Assembly (NCBI GenBank): GCA_029778235.1
Contig: JAKOQS010000147.1
Span: 1-39,742 of the forward strand
DNA from: Chloroflexota bacterium
GTDB lineage: Bacteria; Chloroflexota; Limnocylindria; Limnocylindrales; CSP1-4
Direction of reading: 5' to 3'
DNA: 39,742 nt
The position numbers and the translations under genes were made by a program. The notes under the pieces were generated by a model. The model did not search any database. It saw only the letters and a program-made list of their open reading frames with translations, and was not told where the DNA came from. Positions 31,662-39,742 of the stretch are shown one piece after another; position 1 is the first letter of the stretch, and every line of letters begins with the position of its first letter.

Positions 31662-33100
31662 GCGGGCTGATGCGGCGCCGACGCGTCCCCCGGGCGCCTG
31701 CGGCGGTGCCGGACGCCGTCCCCAGCCGGCCCGGCGAGCCGCTCCTCCCGAACGCGATCATCGTCGCCCGGCGCGAGTACACGCAACGCGTGCGGACGCG
31801 GTCGTTCCTGCTGGGGACCGTGGTCCTGATGGTCATCGCCTTCGGTGCGGCTCTGATCCCCACGATCGTCACGATCATCGAGGGCCAGATCACGACCAAG
31901 GTCGTGGTCTACGACGCGGACGCCCGCCTTGGGTTCGACCCGGTGCCGATCCTGTCCGCCACGCTCAACGCGCAGGCGTCCGTCGGCGCCGGCGTCACGC
32001 CCTCACCGGACGCCTCGCCCTCACCCTCGCCCTCGGCCGGCCCCTCGCCGAGCACGTCCCCGGAGTTCGTCGTCACGGCGGCGAACGACCTCGACGCCGC
32101 TCGCGCGGGTGTGCGCGACGGCACGTACGACGGGCTCGTCGTCATCAGTCGGGCGGCCGACGGCGACGCCGCGTTCGAGTTCGCCACCGGTGGACCGGCG
32201 GACGGCCGCGTCGCCTACTACGTGCGCCAGGGCGCCATGGCCATCGCGCTGCAGGACCGGATCGAGCGCCTGGGCGTGACAGCCGCGCAGGCATCCGGCC
32301 TGTTCGCGCCGCTCGTCTTCGACGTGACCGCGAAGGACCCGTCCGGCCCGTCGGGGAGCACGGCGGACTTCGTCAGCCGCACCTTCACCTCGACCCTGCT
32401 GGTGATCCTCATCCTCATCACCGTCATCACGTACGGGACGTGGGTCGCGATGAGCGTCGCCGAGGAGAAGAGCAGCCGCGTCATGGAGCTGATGCTCAGC
32501 GCGGCGACCCCGCGCCAGATGCTCGCTGGGAAGGTCGTCGGCGTCGGTGGCGCGGGCCTCACACAGTACGCGGGGATCCTGGGCGCCGGGCTGGTGGGGA
32601 TCGTGCTGCAGGGCCCGATCACCGAGGCGGTCCTTGGCCGGCAGGCGAGCGCCGGCCCGGCCCTGGCCGGGCTCACGCCCGAGGTCCTCGTCGCGTTCGT
32701 CCTGTTCTTCGCCCTCGGGTTCTCGCTGTACGCCCTCATCTATGCGGCCGTGGGCTCGCTGGTGAGCCGCCAGGAGGAGGTCCAGCAGGTCGTGACCCCG
32801 CTGACCTTCCTCGCGATGGGGGGCTACTTCGTGGCCGTCTTCGCCTCGAGCGCCGGGTCGTCGGCGCCGTGGGTCATCTTCTTCTCCTACTTCCCGTTCA
32901 CGTCGCCGTACGTGATGCTGGTCCGGCTGGTGGACGGGACGGTGCAGCCGTGGGAGCCACTGCTCTCCCTGGCGATCCTGGTCCCGAGCGTCCTCGTCAT
33001 GCTCGTCATCGCCGCGCGGGTGTACAGCGCCGGCGTGCTCCTCTACGGCCAGCGGCCCACGTTGCGCACGCTCGTCGCCGCGATGCGGGTCCGCCGCTGA
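31658..33100 (+). CDS. ABC-2 type permease, NatB-like
   Basis: The 480-residue permease has one N-terminal helix (FLLGTVVLMVIAFGAALIPT, about 50-70) and a large extracytoplasmic domain (about 80-245). Five or so C-terminal helices follow, beginning LLVILILITVITYGTWVAMS, with the family-typical EEKSSRVMELMLSAATPRQM cytoplasmic loop. The outer domain contains a Ser/Pro-rich low-complexity stretch (SPDASPSPSPSAGPSPSTSP, about 112-131), which looks like a flexible insertion. It is coupled to the upstream ATPase by a GTGA overlap. The substrate is unknown. Confidence 0.93.
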   Translation: MSGLMRRRRVPRAPAAVPDAVPSRPGEPLLPNAIIVARREYTQRVRTRSFLLGTVVLMVIAFGAALIPTIVTIIEGQITTKVVVYDADARLGFDPVPILSATLNAQASVGAGVTPSPDASPSPSPSAGPSPSTSPEFVVTAANDLDAARAGVRDGTYDGLVVISRAADGDAAFEFATGGPADGRVAYYVRQGAMAIALQDRIERLGVTAAQASGLFAPLVFDVTAKDPSGPSGSTADFVSRTFTSTLLVILILITVITYGTWVAMSVAEEKSSRVMELMLSAATPRQMLAGKVVGVGGAGLTQYAGILGAGLVGIVLQGPITEAVLGRQASAGPALAGLTPEVLVAFVLFFALGFSLYALIYAAVGSLVSRQEEVQQVVTPLTFLAMGGYFVAVFASSAGSSAPWVIFFSYFPFTSPYVMLVRLVDGTVQPWEPLLSLAILVPSVLVMLVIAARVYSAGVLLYGQRPTLRTLVAAMRVRR

Positions 33101-33187
33101 GGGCAGCCCAGGTCCGACGCGGGCGGGCCGTCCCGGTCCGCCGCCGACGCCGCCCCGGGCTCCGGCGCCTCGGGCGGCTCCCGGAGC

Positions 33188-34099
33188 TCAGGCCGGGTGC
33201 GCCGCCGCGTGGTCGCGGACGATGAGCACCGAGCACGGGGCGTGCGTGAGGACGCTGTGCGCGACGCCGCCGAGCACGAGCCGGGCGAGCCCGCGGTGTC
33301 CGCGCGACCCCATGACGATGAGGTCGGCGCCGTCCTCGGCCGCGGCTGCCACGATCTCCGTCGCCGGGTCGCCCTCGCGCAGCTCCATCTCCACTCGCCG
33401 GCCGGCGGCGCGGAGGCGCCGGGCCGTCTCCGAGGCGATCGCCTCCTGCGTGTCGTGCGCGCTGGAGATCATGTCGGCGTAGACGTCCATCGCGTTGCCG
33501 AACATCGTCGGCGCGATCCCGGTCCGCCACGGTGCCGCCACGTCCACGACGGTGACGACGTCGATGAGCGCGGGCGCGAACAGCGGCCACCCGGCGACGA
33601 TCGCCTCGGCGGCCCGCGCCGCCTCCGACCCGTCCTCGGCGAGGACGACGGTGCCCACGCTGCGTCCCCGCGCGACGAGCACCGGCGCCGTGGCGTGATC
33701 CACGATCGCCGAGGATGTCGATCCGAGCAGCGTCGTCCCCACCGGCCCGTGTCCCCGGCTGCCCACGACGGTGAGGTCGGGCGACCAGGACTTCATCTCG
33801 GCGACGACCGCGGTCGTGGGCGTCGCGCGGAGCAGCTCGGTCTCCACCGACCGCCCCGGCCCCGAGAGGGCGGCCGCGGCGCGCGCCAGCACGTCGCTCA
33901 GGGCATCGACAGCCTCGTCCTCGTACCGGTCCGCATCCGGCGGGACGGCGGGGATCCACGGGCTCCCGAACAGGGCGGGGCCCATGTCGAGCGCGGCGAC
34001 GACGCGGATCCGCGTGTCGGGCGGCCAGGCCGCGTCCGCGACCAGGTCGCGCGCGTGGTCCGCCGAGACCGAGCCGTCCGTGGCGAGCAGGATCCGCAT
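33188..34099 (-). CDS. Tandem universal stress protein
   Basis: The 303-residue protein has two Usp domains. The first (residues 1 to about 145) opens MRILLATDGSVSADHARDL and has the ATP-binding GSRGHGPVGTTLLGSTS. The second (about 150-295) has VVLAEDGSEAARAAEAI and GSRGHRGLARLVLGGVAHSV. Both keep the G-2x-G-9x-G pattern of nucleotide-binding Usp proteins. The ATG at 34097-34099 has GGAGGG upstream. TACGAT at 34134-34139 (minus strand) is a -10 candidate that would give a leader of roughly 30 nt. It is convergent with the ABC exporter and divergent from the S9 peptidase. Confidence 0.94.
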   Translation of the reverse strand: MRILLATDGSVSADHARDLVADAAWPPDTRIRVVAALDMGPALFGSPWIPAVPPDADRYEDEAVDALSDVLARAAAALSGPGRSVETELLRATPTTAVVAEMKSWSPDLTVVGSRGHGPVGTTLLGSTSSAIVDHATAPVLVARGRSVGTVVLAEDGSEAARAAEAIVAGWPLFAPALIDVVTVVDVAAPWRTGIAPTMFGNAMDVYADMISSAHDTQEAIASETARRLRAAGRRVEMELREGDPATEIVAAAAEDGADLIVMGSRGHRGLARLVLGGVAHSVLTHAPCSVLIVRDHAAAHPA

Positions 34100-34226
34100 G
34101 CTCCGTCCCTCCGTCGGTGCGCGAGTCGCGACCATCGTATGCCGCCGGGCACCTTGAGCGCCCGTGCCCTCCGGCCCGCGCGAGCCCGCCGACCGGACCC
34201 GCGCGGCTTCCCGGCCCGCCGTCCCG

Positions 34227-34232
34227 TAGACT
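34227..34232 (+). promoter_or_regulatory. Putative -10 element of the S9 peptidase gene (leaderless)
   Basis: TAGACT ends 6 nt before the ATG, followed by CGGGCC, the same spacer as before gltX. No Shine-Dalgarno is present. Confidence 0.45.
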
Positions 34233-34238
34233 CGGGCC

Positions 34239-36461
34239 ATGTCTCGAACCGCACGCCCCGACGACCTCGTCGCCTTCTCCGTCCCCACCGACCCTCGGCT
34301 CGCGCCCGACGGCTCGACCGTCGCGTTCGTCGTCCAGACCACGACGAAGCGCCACGACGGCTACCGCCACGCGATCTGGAGCGCCCCGGCCGACGGCTCT
34401 GCCCCGGCACGCCGGCTGACCATCGGGTGGCGCCACGACATCGCCCCGCGCTGGTCGCCCGACGGAAGGTCGCTGGCCTTCATCTCCGACCGCCGCACCG
34501 CCGTGGAGGAGGCGGCGGGGGAGGGCGAGCGGCGGGAGGACGCCATGCAGGTCCATCTGCTGCCGGCCGACGGGGGCGAGGCTCGCCGCCTCACCGACCT
34601 GCCGCGTGGCGTCGACGACTTCGCATGGTCGCCGGACGGGACGCGGCTCGCGGTCATCTCGTCGTCCCTCGGCCCGACGCGCAAGGAGGACGGGCGCCTT
34701 CGCGGGAAGCCGCGCGACCCGGCCCAGGATGCCCCGCTGGCCAGCGACTACCGCTACATGGACCGCCTGGGGTATCAGTTCAACGGCCGTGGCTTCCTCG
34801 ACGGGCCTCCCGCGCAGCTGTGGATCGTGGACGTCGCCTCCGGTGCCGCTCGTCGGGTGACGTCGGGCGATGCGCCGGTGGAGAGCCCGGCCTGGTCGCC
34901 CGACGGACGGTCGGTCGCCTTCGCGTCCGACCGGGATCCCGGCCGCGATCTCCGGTGGGCGAGCGACATCTGGGTCGTCGACGTCGATGCGCCCGCCCCG
35001 AAGCCTCGCCGGATCACGGGTGGGGGCCGGCGCCTCTTCTTCGCGCCCGCATGGCTGCCGGACGGTGCGCGCGTCGCCGCGCTCGGCCATCGGTTCCCGG
35101 TGTCCGCCGGCAACCGCAGCGACGTCTGGCTGTTCGCGGCCGACGGCTCCGACGCGACGGCCGCCGGCGGCGAGAACCTCACCGCCCGCCACGACCTCAT
35201 GATCGGCGCCGGGATCAACAGCGACGTCACCATCGGGGAGGAGCCGCGGCTGCTCGTCGTGGAGGACGGTCGGTCCATCCTCTTCGTCGCGCCGCTCCGC
35301 GGTGTGCAGGTCGCCTGGCGCCTGGACGTCGCGACGGGCGATGTGACGTGCGTCACCGATCGCTCGCGAACCCTCTCGGCCTGCGATGCCGTGGTGACCG
35401 GCGACGGGTCGGCCCGCGTGGCCGTGGTCGCGTCGTCGGCCACGGAGCTGCCCGAGGTGCGGAGCGGCGTCCTGGCCGCTGCCGCGGGCGCGACGCGCGC
35501 CGGCGGCAGGCGCGCCGCCCGGAGCGCGGCGGCCACGGTCGCTGCGGGCACGGCCGACGAAGCCTCGATCGATCTCACCGCGGTCTCGGACCTCAACCGC
35601 GCCGCGCTGGAGGGGATCGTCCTGAGCGACCCGGTCGAGCTCGACTGGGAGGTGGACGGGCGGACGATCCAGGGCTGGTGGTACCCACCGCTCGACGCCG
35701 ACGGCACCCCGGCCCCGCTGCCCGGTCCGATGGTCCTCCAGATCCATGGCGGCCCGATGACGGCTTACGGCCGTGCTCCGTTCTGGGAGTGGCAGGTGCT
35801 CGCCGGTGCCGGGATGGGCGTCCTCGCCGCCAATCCCCGCGGCTCCGATGGGTACGGCCAGGACTTCGCCGACGCCAACGTGCGCGACTGGGGGGCCGGC
35901 CCCGCAGCCGACTGCCTCGCGGGGGTGGACCTGCTCGTGGCGACCGGGCGCGCGGACCCGGCGCGGCTGGGGGTGACCGGCGGCTCGTACGGCGGCTACC
36001 TCACCTCGTGGATCGTCGGGCACGACGACCGCTTCGCGGCGGCGATCACGTGCCGCTCGGTGAACGACCTCGCGGTCCTCATGGGGACGGGCGACATCGC
36101 CGGGCCGCAGTTCGGCGCGATGTACTTCGGCGCCCAGCCCTGGGAGGAGCCGGACCTCTACCGTGAGCAGTCGCCGCTGACGTACGCGGCGGAGATCCGG
36201 ACGCCGCTCCTGATCCAGCACGCGGAGCAGGACCTGCGCACGACGATCGCGCAGGCGGAGCTGCTCTTCACCACGCTCCGGACGCTCCGACGGCCGGTCC
36301 GGCTGATGCGGGTCCCCGGGGAGTCGCACGAGCTGACCCGGTCCGGGACGCCGTTCCGGCGGGTCGAGAACATGGTCCAGGTCCGCGACTGGTTCGCGCA
36401 CTTCCTCGTGGCCGGCCGGCGACGACTGCCTCGCAAGCCGGCCGTGCGGGCAGGTCTCTGA
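34239..36461 (+). CDS. S9-family (prolyl oligopeptidase/acylaminoacyl) serine peptidase
   Basis: The 740-residue protein has an N-terminal beta-propeller with repeated WSPDG blades (WSPDGRSLAFISDR, WSPDGTRLAVIS, WSPDGRSVAFASDR). A C-terminal alpha/beta hydrolase domain begins around residue 465. Ser583 lies in GGSYGGYLTSW, the catalytic Asp in QHAEQDLRTTIAQ and the catalytic His in PGESHELTRSG. Such enzymes cleave short peptides or blocked N-terminal residues in the cytoplasm, and no signal peptide is present. The next gene starts 2 nt after the stop, suggesting a shared role in breaking down small amide compounds. Confidence 0.94.
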   Translation: MSRTARPDDLVAFSVPTDPRLAPDGSTVAFVVQTTTKRHDGYRHAIWSAPADGSAPARRLTIGWRHDIAPRWSPDGRSLAFISDRRTAVEEAAGEGERREDAMQVHLLPADGGEARRLTDLPRGVDDFAWSPDGTRLAVISSSLGPTRKEDGRLRGKPRDPAQDAPLASDYRYMDRLGYQFNGRGFLDGPPAQLWIVDVASGAARRVTSGDAPVESPAWSPDGRSVAFASDRDPGRDLRWASDIWVVDVDAPAPKPRRITGGGRRLFFAPAWLPDGARVAALGHRFPVSAGNRSDVWLFAADGSDATAAGGENLTARHDLMIGAGINSDVTIGEEPRLLVVEDGRSILFVAPLRGVQVAWRLDVATGDVTCVTDRSRTLSACDAVVTGDGSARVAVVASSATELPEVRSGVLAAAAGATRAGGRRAARSAAATVAAGTADEASIDLTAVSDLNRAALEGIVLSDPVELDWEVDGRTIQGWWYPPLDADGTPAPLPGPMVLQIHGGPMTAYGRAPFWEWQVLAGAGMGVLAANPRGSDGYGQDFADANVRDWGAGPAADCLAGVDLLVATGRADPARLGVTGGSYGGYLTSWIVGHDDRFAAAITCRSVNDLAVLMGTGDIAGPQFGAMYFGAQPWEEPDLYREQSPLTYAAEIRTPLLIQHAEQDLRTTIAQAELLFTTLRTLRRPVRLMRVPGESHELTRSGTPFRRVENMVQVRDWFAHFLVAGRRRLPRKPAVRAGL

Positions 36462-36463
36462 CG

Positions 36464-37648
36464 GTGGCGAGCGACGCCGGGGAGCACGACGCGTCGGCGC
36501 GCGGCTCCGGCGCGCGTGTCGGCCGGATCCCGTTCATCCGGGTGGCGGGCACGCATCGCGAGGTGGGCAGGGGCGTGGGCGCGGCGACCGCGCCGGTCAT
36601 CCGGGCGGCGGTGGACGGCATCGACCGCGACCTCCCGTCCGGACGGAGCCGTGACGAGCAGCTCGCCCTCGCGGCGCTGCACCGGGAAGCGACGCTCGCG
36701 GCCACGCCCTGGCTGGTCGAGGAGATCGACGGCGCGGCGGAGGCCGCCGACGTCGACCCGCTCGCGCTCTTCGCCGCATCGGTCGAGGAGATCTGGACGG
36801 TCCGGCCGTCGCAGCCGGGGCCGGCGGTGACGGGGCGCTGCTCGGACATCGTCGCCGGCCCGCCGCTGACGGCCGACGGCCATCTGATCGTGGCGCACAC
36901 GAACGATCTCTCGCCCGAGACCGAGGCGGAGATCGTCGCGGTCGAATGGCGGGTGCCGGACGAGCCGGTCGTCCTGAGCGTGGGGATCGGCCCCTGGATC
37001 AGCGTCGGATGGAACTCCGCGGGCCTCTCGCTGACCGGGAACGAGCTCTCGCCGGACGACGACCGGATCGGCGTGCCGCGCCTCCTGATGGTGCGGGAGC
37101 AGCTCACCGCCCGGACCTTCGACGAGGCCATCGCGATGACCCTGCGCCCGGACCGGGCCAGCAGCTACAACACGGTCCTCGCCTGGCCCGACGGGCGCGT
37201 CGCCGACGTGGAGGGGAGCGCGGCCGAGGCCGACGTCCACGGCCTCGACGCCCGTGGCTCGCTGGCCCACACGAACCACTACGTGCGCCCCTCGATGCTC
37301 GGGCACGAGGCGGACCCGGCCTACGCGCGGACCTCCGCCATCCGGTACGCGCGGGCGCGGGCGCTGCTCGACGGCGCGGCGCCCGGGAGCGTGGACCGGT
37401 CGGTGCTGAGGCGGTGGCTCGCCGACCACGCCACGAGCCCGGCGATCTGCCGGCACGGCCGACCGCCGGCCCACGCGGCCGACGCGGGCGACCCGGTCGC
37501 GCCCGCGGCCGACGATCTCCCGGAGGCCGCCTGGCGCGGCAAGACCGTCTTCTGGTGCGTCGTGGACGTCACGGCCGGCGAGGTGGAGTACGGCCTCGGC
37601 AACCCGTGCGCCCAGGGGGCCGGGGAGCGGCGCCGGTACCTCGCGTAG
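36464..37648 (+). CDS. C45-type (acyl-CoA:6-APA acyltransferase-like) Ntn hydrolase
   Basis: The 394-residue protein resembles the peptidase C45/carcinine hydrolase group. It has an N-terminal helical part (GTHREVGRGVGAATAPVIR), then the likely nucleophile Cys126 in TGRCSDIV, followed by LIVAHTNDLSPE, NSAGLSLTGNELSPDD and SYNTVLAWPDGRVADVEGSA. These enzymes are made as precursors and self-cleave just before the Cys to expose it as an N-terminal nucleophile. In the fungal acyltransferase this bond is Gly-Cys; here it is Arg-Cys. Relatives cleave or form amide bonds on N-acyl substrates. The GTG start is 2 nt after the peptidase stop. The natural substrate is unknown. Confidence 0.85.
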   Translation: MASDAGEHDASARGSGARVGRIPFIRVAGTHREVGRGVGAATAPVIRAAVDGIDRDLPSGRSRDEQLALAALHREATLAATPWLVEEIDGAAEAADVDPLALFAASVEEIWTVRPSQPGPAVTGRCSDIVAGPPLTADGHLIVAHTNDLSPETEAEIVAVEWRVPDEPVVLSVGIGPWISVGWNSAGLSLTGNELSPDDDRIGVPRLLMVREQLTARTFDEAIAMTLRPDRASSYNTVLAWPDGRVADVEGSAAEADVHGLDARGSLAHTNHYVRPSMLGHEADPAYARTSAIRYARARALLDGAAPGSVDRSVLRRWLADHATSPAICRHGRPPAHAADAGDPVAPAADDLPEAAWRGKTVFWCVVDVTAGEVEYGLGNPCAQGAGERRRYLA

Positions 37649-37667
37649 GTCGGGCGGGGTCGGCTTC

Positions 37668-38651
37668 TCAGGCCTCCGTCGCGGTCGCGTCCGCCGCGGT
37701 GGCCCCGTCCGCATCGGGATCCGGGTCGAGGTTGGGCGTCATGTCGATCGTCACGCGGTCGCGGCCGTCCTGCTTCGAGCGGTACATGGCGTCGTCGGCG
37801 CGGGCGAGGAGGGTCCCGACGTCGTCGCTGCGACGGGCTTCCGCACCCCCGACCGAGACCGAGGGGGCGATGGCCCCGCCGTCCACGGTGATCGACGCCG
37901 CGGCGACGAGCGCACGGACCCGTTCACCGGCGAGCGCCAGGCCCGCCGCGTCGGCCGCCGGGCAGATCGCCACGAACTCGTCGCCGCCCCACCGGCCGAT
38001 CGAGTCGGTGCCACGGACCGCGGCGCTCATGGTCGTCGCCACGGCGCGGAGGACGGCGTCGCCCACTTCGTGCCCGTGTCGATCGTTGATGGCCTTGAAC
38101 CGGTCCAGGTCCACGAACAGGACGCCGAAGGGGTGGCCATAGCGCACGAGGTCGTCCAGCCGGGCGCGGACGGTCATCTCGACCCAGCGGCGGTTGCCGA
38201 CCTCGGTCAGCGGGTCGATGACGGCGATCCGCCGCAGCTCCTCGAGGCGCGCCTCCGTCGCCTGTCGCTCACGGTCGTCGCCGAAGATCTCGACCGCGCC
38301 CACGACCGTGCCGGTCCCGTCCGTGATCGGCGCGACACGGATCGCGACCGGGACGCGCGCCCCCTGGCGGTGATGGAGGTACACGTGCGCCTCGCGCGGT
38401 CGCCCGTCCGCGAGTGTCTTCGCCACGGGGCAGGCGGTCCGACACAGCACCCGCCCGTCCTCGTCGGTATGGTCGAGGATGCCGTCCCGGCAGCCGCGTC
38501 CCAGGACCTCCGCGGCGGCGTAGCCCGAGATCCGTTCGGCGCCGTGGTTCCAGTACGTGATCCGTCGATCCCGGTCGACGTAGTACACGCCGTCGTGGAG
38601 GTTGTCCACGATGGCCTTGTGGAACTCGTTGTCGAAGGCGGGTCGTGTCAC
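37668..38651 (-). CDS. PAS-GGDEF diguanylate cyclase
   Basis: The 327-residue protein has a PAS domain (about 8-135) with GVYYVDRDRRITYWNHGAER and a cysteine-bearing loop (GRVLCRTACPVAKTL, also a Cys in GRGCRDG). A GGDEF domain follows (about 150-310). The active site RWGGDEF is intact, and RGTD sits exactly five residues upstream as the inhibitory I-site, so it should make cyclic di-GMP and be feedback-inhibited. No transmembrane segment is present. An Asp/Ala tail ends the protein. The GTG at 38649-38651 was chosen because upstream translation is not protein-like, but it has no clear ribosome-binding site. It is convergent with the C45 gene and 170 nt from the divergent MFS gene. Confidence 0.9.
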   Translation of the reverse strand: MTRPAFDNEFHKAIVDNLHDGVYYVDRDRRITYWNHGAERISGYAAAEVLGRGCRDGILDHTDEDGRVLCRTACPVAKTLADGRPREAHVYLHHRQGARVPVAIRVAPITDGTGTVVGAVEIFGDDRERQATEARLEELRRIAVIDPLTEVGNRRWVEMTVRARLDDLVRYGHPFGVLFVDLDRFKAINDRHGHEVGDAVLRAVATTMSAAVRGTDSIGRWGGDEFVAICPAADAAGLALAGERVRALVAAASITVDGGAIAPSVSVGGAEARRSDDVGTLLARADDAMYRSKQDGRDRVTIDMTPNLDPDPDADGATAADATATEA

Positions 38652-38821
38652 GACGCAGATCCGGGTATCCGGCGCGTGCGGCTCGGCGACGCCCGGCACG
38701 CGCGCGCTCGTGCGCGCGAACGTAGCCGCGGCGCGGGCGTGCGGGGAGAGCCGAACGGCACCTCTCCGGTCGGACCGGGGCGTCCTCGGCACGATGGGTG
38801 CGGGCGGCGCATCATCTCCGG

Positions 38822-39742
38822 GTGAGCCTCCACGCGCGTCCCGTCCTCCGGTCCTTTCGGCACCGGAACTACCGGCTCTTCTTCGGCGGACAGCTGGTCT
38901 CGCTGGTGGGCACCTGGATGCAGTCGGTCGCCCAGGGATGGCTCGTCCTCACGCTCTCGAACAGCCCCCTGGACCTGGGGATCGTGGCGGCGGTCCAGTT
39001 CGTGCCGGTCCTGCTCCTGGGCCTGTTCGGTGGCGTGATCGCCGACGCGTTCCCCAAGAAGCCGACGCTGGTGGCGACCCAGGCGGTCATGATGGCGCTC
39101 GCCTTCGTCCTGGCCGCCCTGACGCTCACGGGCGTCGTCCAGGTCTGGATGATCGTCGTCCTCGCGCTCCTGCTCGGCTGCGCGAACGCGGTGGACATGC
39201 CCGTCCGCCAGGCCTTCGTGATCGAGATGGTCGGTCGCGAGGACGTCGCGAACGCCGTGGCCCTGAACTCGGCGATGTTCAACATGGCGCGCATCGCGGG
39301 GCCCGCGATCGCCGGCCTGACGATCGCGGTCATCGGCATCGGCGCCGCGTTCGTCGTCAACGGCCTCAGCTTCGTCGCCGTCATCGCCGCGCTGCTCGCG
39401 ATGCGCGACGCCGAGCTGCGACCGGTCACCCTCGGCCCCGTCCCGCGCACCGTGCGCGAGGTGGGGCGGACGCTCGCCGACGGGCTCCGGTACGTGCGCC
39501 GCACCCCGATCGTCCTGCTCGCCGTGGTGGTCGTGGGCGTGGTCTCCACCGCCGGCATGAACTTCAGCGTCGTCTTCCCCGCCTACGCGCGTGACGTCCT
39601 GGGGCAGGGCGCGGCCGGCTACGGTCTGCTCATGTCGTCGCTCGGGGTCGGCTCGGTGGTCGCCGCGCTCGCCCTCGCGGTCCGTGGCCGCGCGACGCCG
39701 TGGGCCATCGTCGGCGGGGCCGTGCTCGCCGGCCTCGCCGAG
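38822..39742 (+). CDS. MFS transporter, enterobactin-exporter-like (3' truncated)
   Basis: The frame is open from the GTG at 38822 to the right edge, giving the first 307 residues. It opens with SFRHRNYRLFFGGQLVSLVG and TWMQSVAQGWLVLTLSNSPL, the usual start of MFS_3/EntS-like exporters. The conserved helix 4-5 region CANAVDMPVRQAFVIEMVG and the segment AVALNSAMFNMARIAGPAIAG follow. About eight to nine membrane helices are visible, and the cytoplasmic loop after helix 6 (MRDAELRPVTLGPVPRTVRE) is typical. The GTG lies 6 nt after CATCAT (38810-38815), a weaker form of the leaderless promoter motif. The substrate is unknown; drug or siderophore efflux is common in this group. Confidence 0.92.
   Translation, partial: MSLHARPVLRSFRHRNYRLFFGGQLVSLVGTWMQSVAQGWLVLTLSNSPLDLGIVAAVQFVPVLLLGLFGGVIADAFPKKPTLVATQAVMMALAFVLAALTLTGVVQVWMIVVLALLLGCANAVDMPVRQAFVIEMVGREDVANAVALNSAMFNMARIAGPAIAGLTIAVIGIGAAFVVNGLSFVAVIAALLAMRDAELRPVTLGPVPRTVREVGRTLADGLRYVRRTPIVLLAVVVVGVVSTAGMNFSVVFPAYARDVLGQGAAGYGLLMSSLGVGSVVAALALAVRGRATPWAIVGGAVLAGLAE

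Noticed and set aside
33006-36401. A 1131-residue minus-strand open frame spanning the Usp gene and opposite the S9 peptidase
   Set aside because: Usp is real in another frame, and the rest is antisense to an intact peptidase with catalytic residues.

Overview
This is a very GC-rich window (GC at almost every third codon position) of ordinary bacterial chromosome. I see no insertion sequence, prophage, CRISPR array, rRNA or tRNA. Gene content (methylglyoxal synthase, phosphoketolase plus acetate kinase, a NatA/NatB-type exporter, a C45-type hydrolase, DUF971, tandem Usp) and probable leaderless start codons suggest a high-GC Chloroflexota, perhaps Limnocylindria/Ellin6529-like. An actinobacterial lineage is the main alternative. 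This placement is an inference from content, not from a tree.

Layout. 1-2.4 kb: the 3' end of a secreted-looking collagen-like protein, a DtxR-family regulator that has lost most metal ligands, a VOC protein and a small unknown gene. 2.5-8.7 kb: central carbon metabolism and translation, with phosphoketolase and acetate kinase (+), then a small membrane protein and methylglyoxal synthase (-), then gltX (+). 8.7-28.2 kb: a long phosphate and polyphosphate block. It holds a PhoB/RegX3-like response regulator, a small unknown gene behind a PHO-box-like site, the DUF47-PiT transporter pair, proS, a soluble PhoR-like histidine kinase translationally coupled to a glycerophosphodiesterase and an EEP phosphodiesterase, SixA, PhoU, PstB, PstA, PstC, PstS, a coiled-coil protein, exopolyphosphatase, a CYTH-CHAD protein, polyphosphate kinase and a small membrane protein. 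28.3-33.1 kb: UPF0145 and DUF971 genes, a divergent YceI/MarR pair with three matching palindromes between them, and an ABC-2 exporter. 33.2-39.7 kb: tandem Usp, an S9 peptidase coupled to a C45-type hydrolase, a PAS-GGDEF diguanylate cyclase and the 5' part of an MFS transporter that runs off the right edge.

How it works together. The phosphate block reads as one physiological unit: sensing (histidine kinase, response regulator, PhoU), high-affinity uptake (PstSCAB), low-affinity uptake (DUF47-PiT), scavenging from phosphodiesters (GDPD, EEP) and storage or release as polyphosphate (PPK1, CYTH-CHAD, Ppx). The strongest regulatory signal is a set of tandem 11-nt units resembling GTTNAC, at four places: before the response regulator, before the small gene after it, before PiT and, in five units, before pstS. 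A second genome-style signal is a -10-like TANNNT hexamer ending 6-7 nt before the start codon of several genes that lack a Shine-Dalgarno, suggesting leaderless mRNAs. I found no evidence for a defence system or other wholly new machine. The more unusual points are the degenerate DtxR metal site, the PHO-box architecture, the unknown gene behind a PHO box, and the frame break between the coiled-coil gene and ppx.
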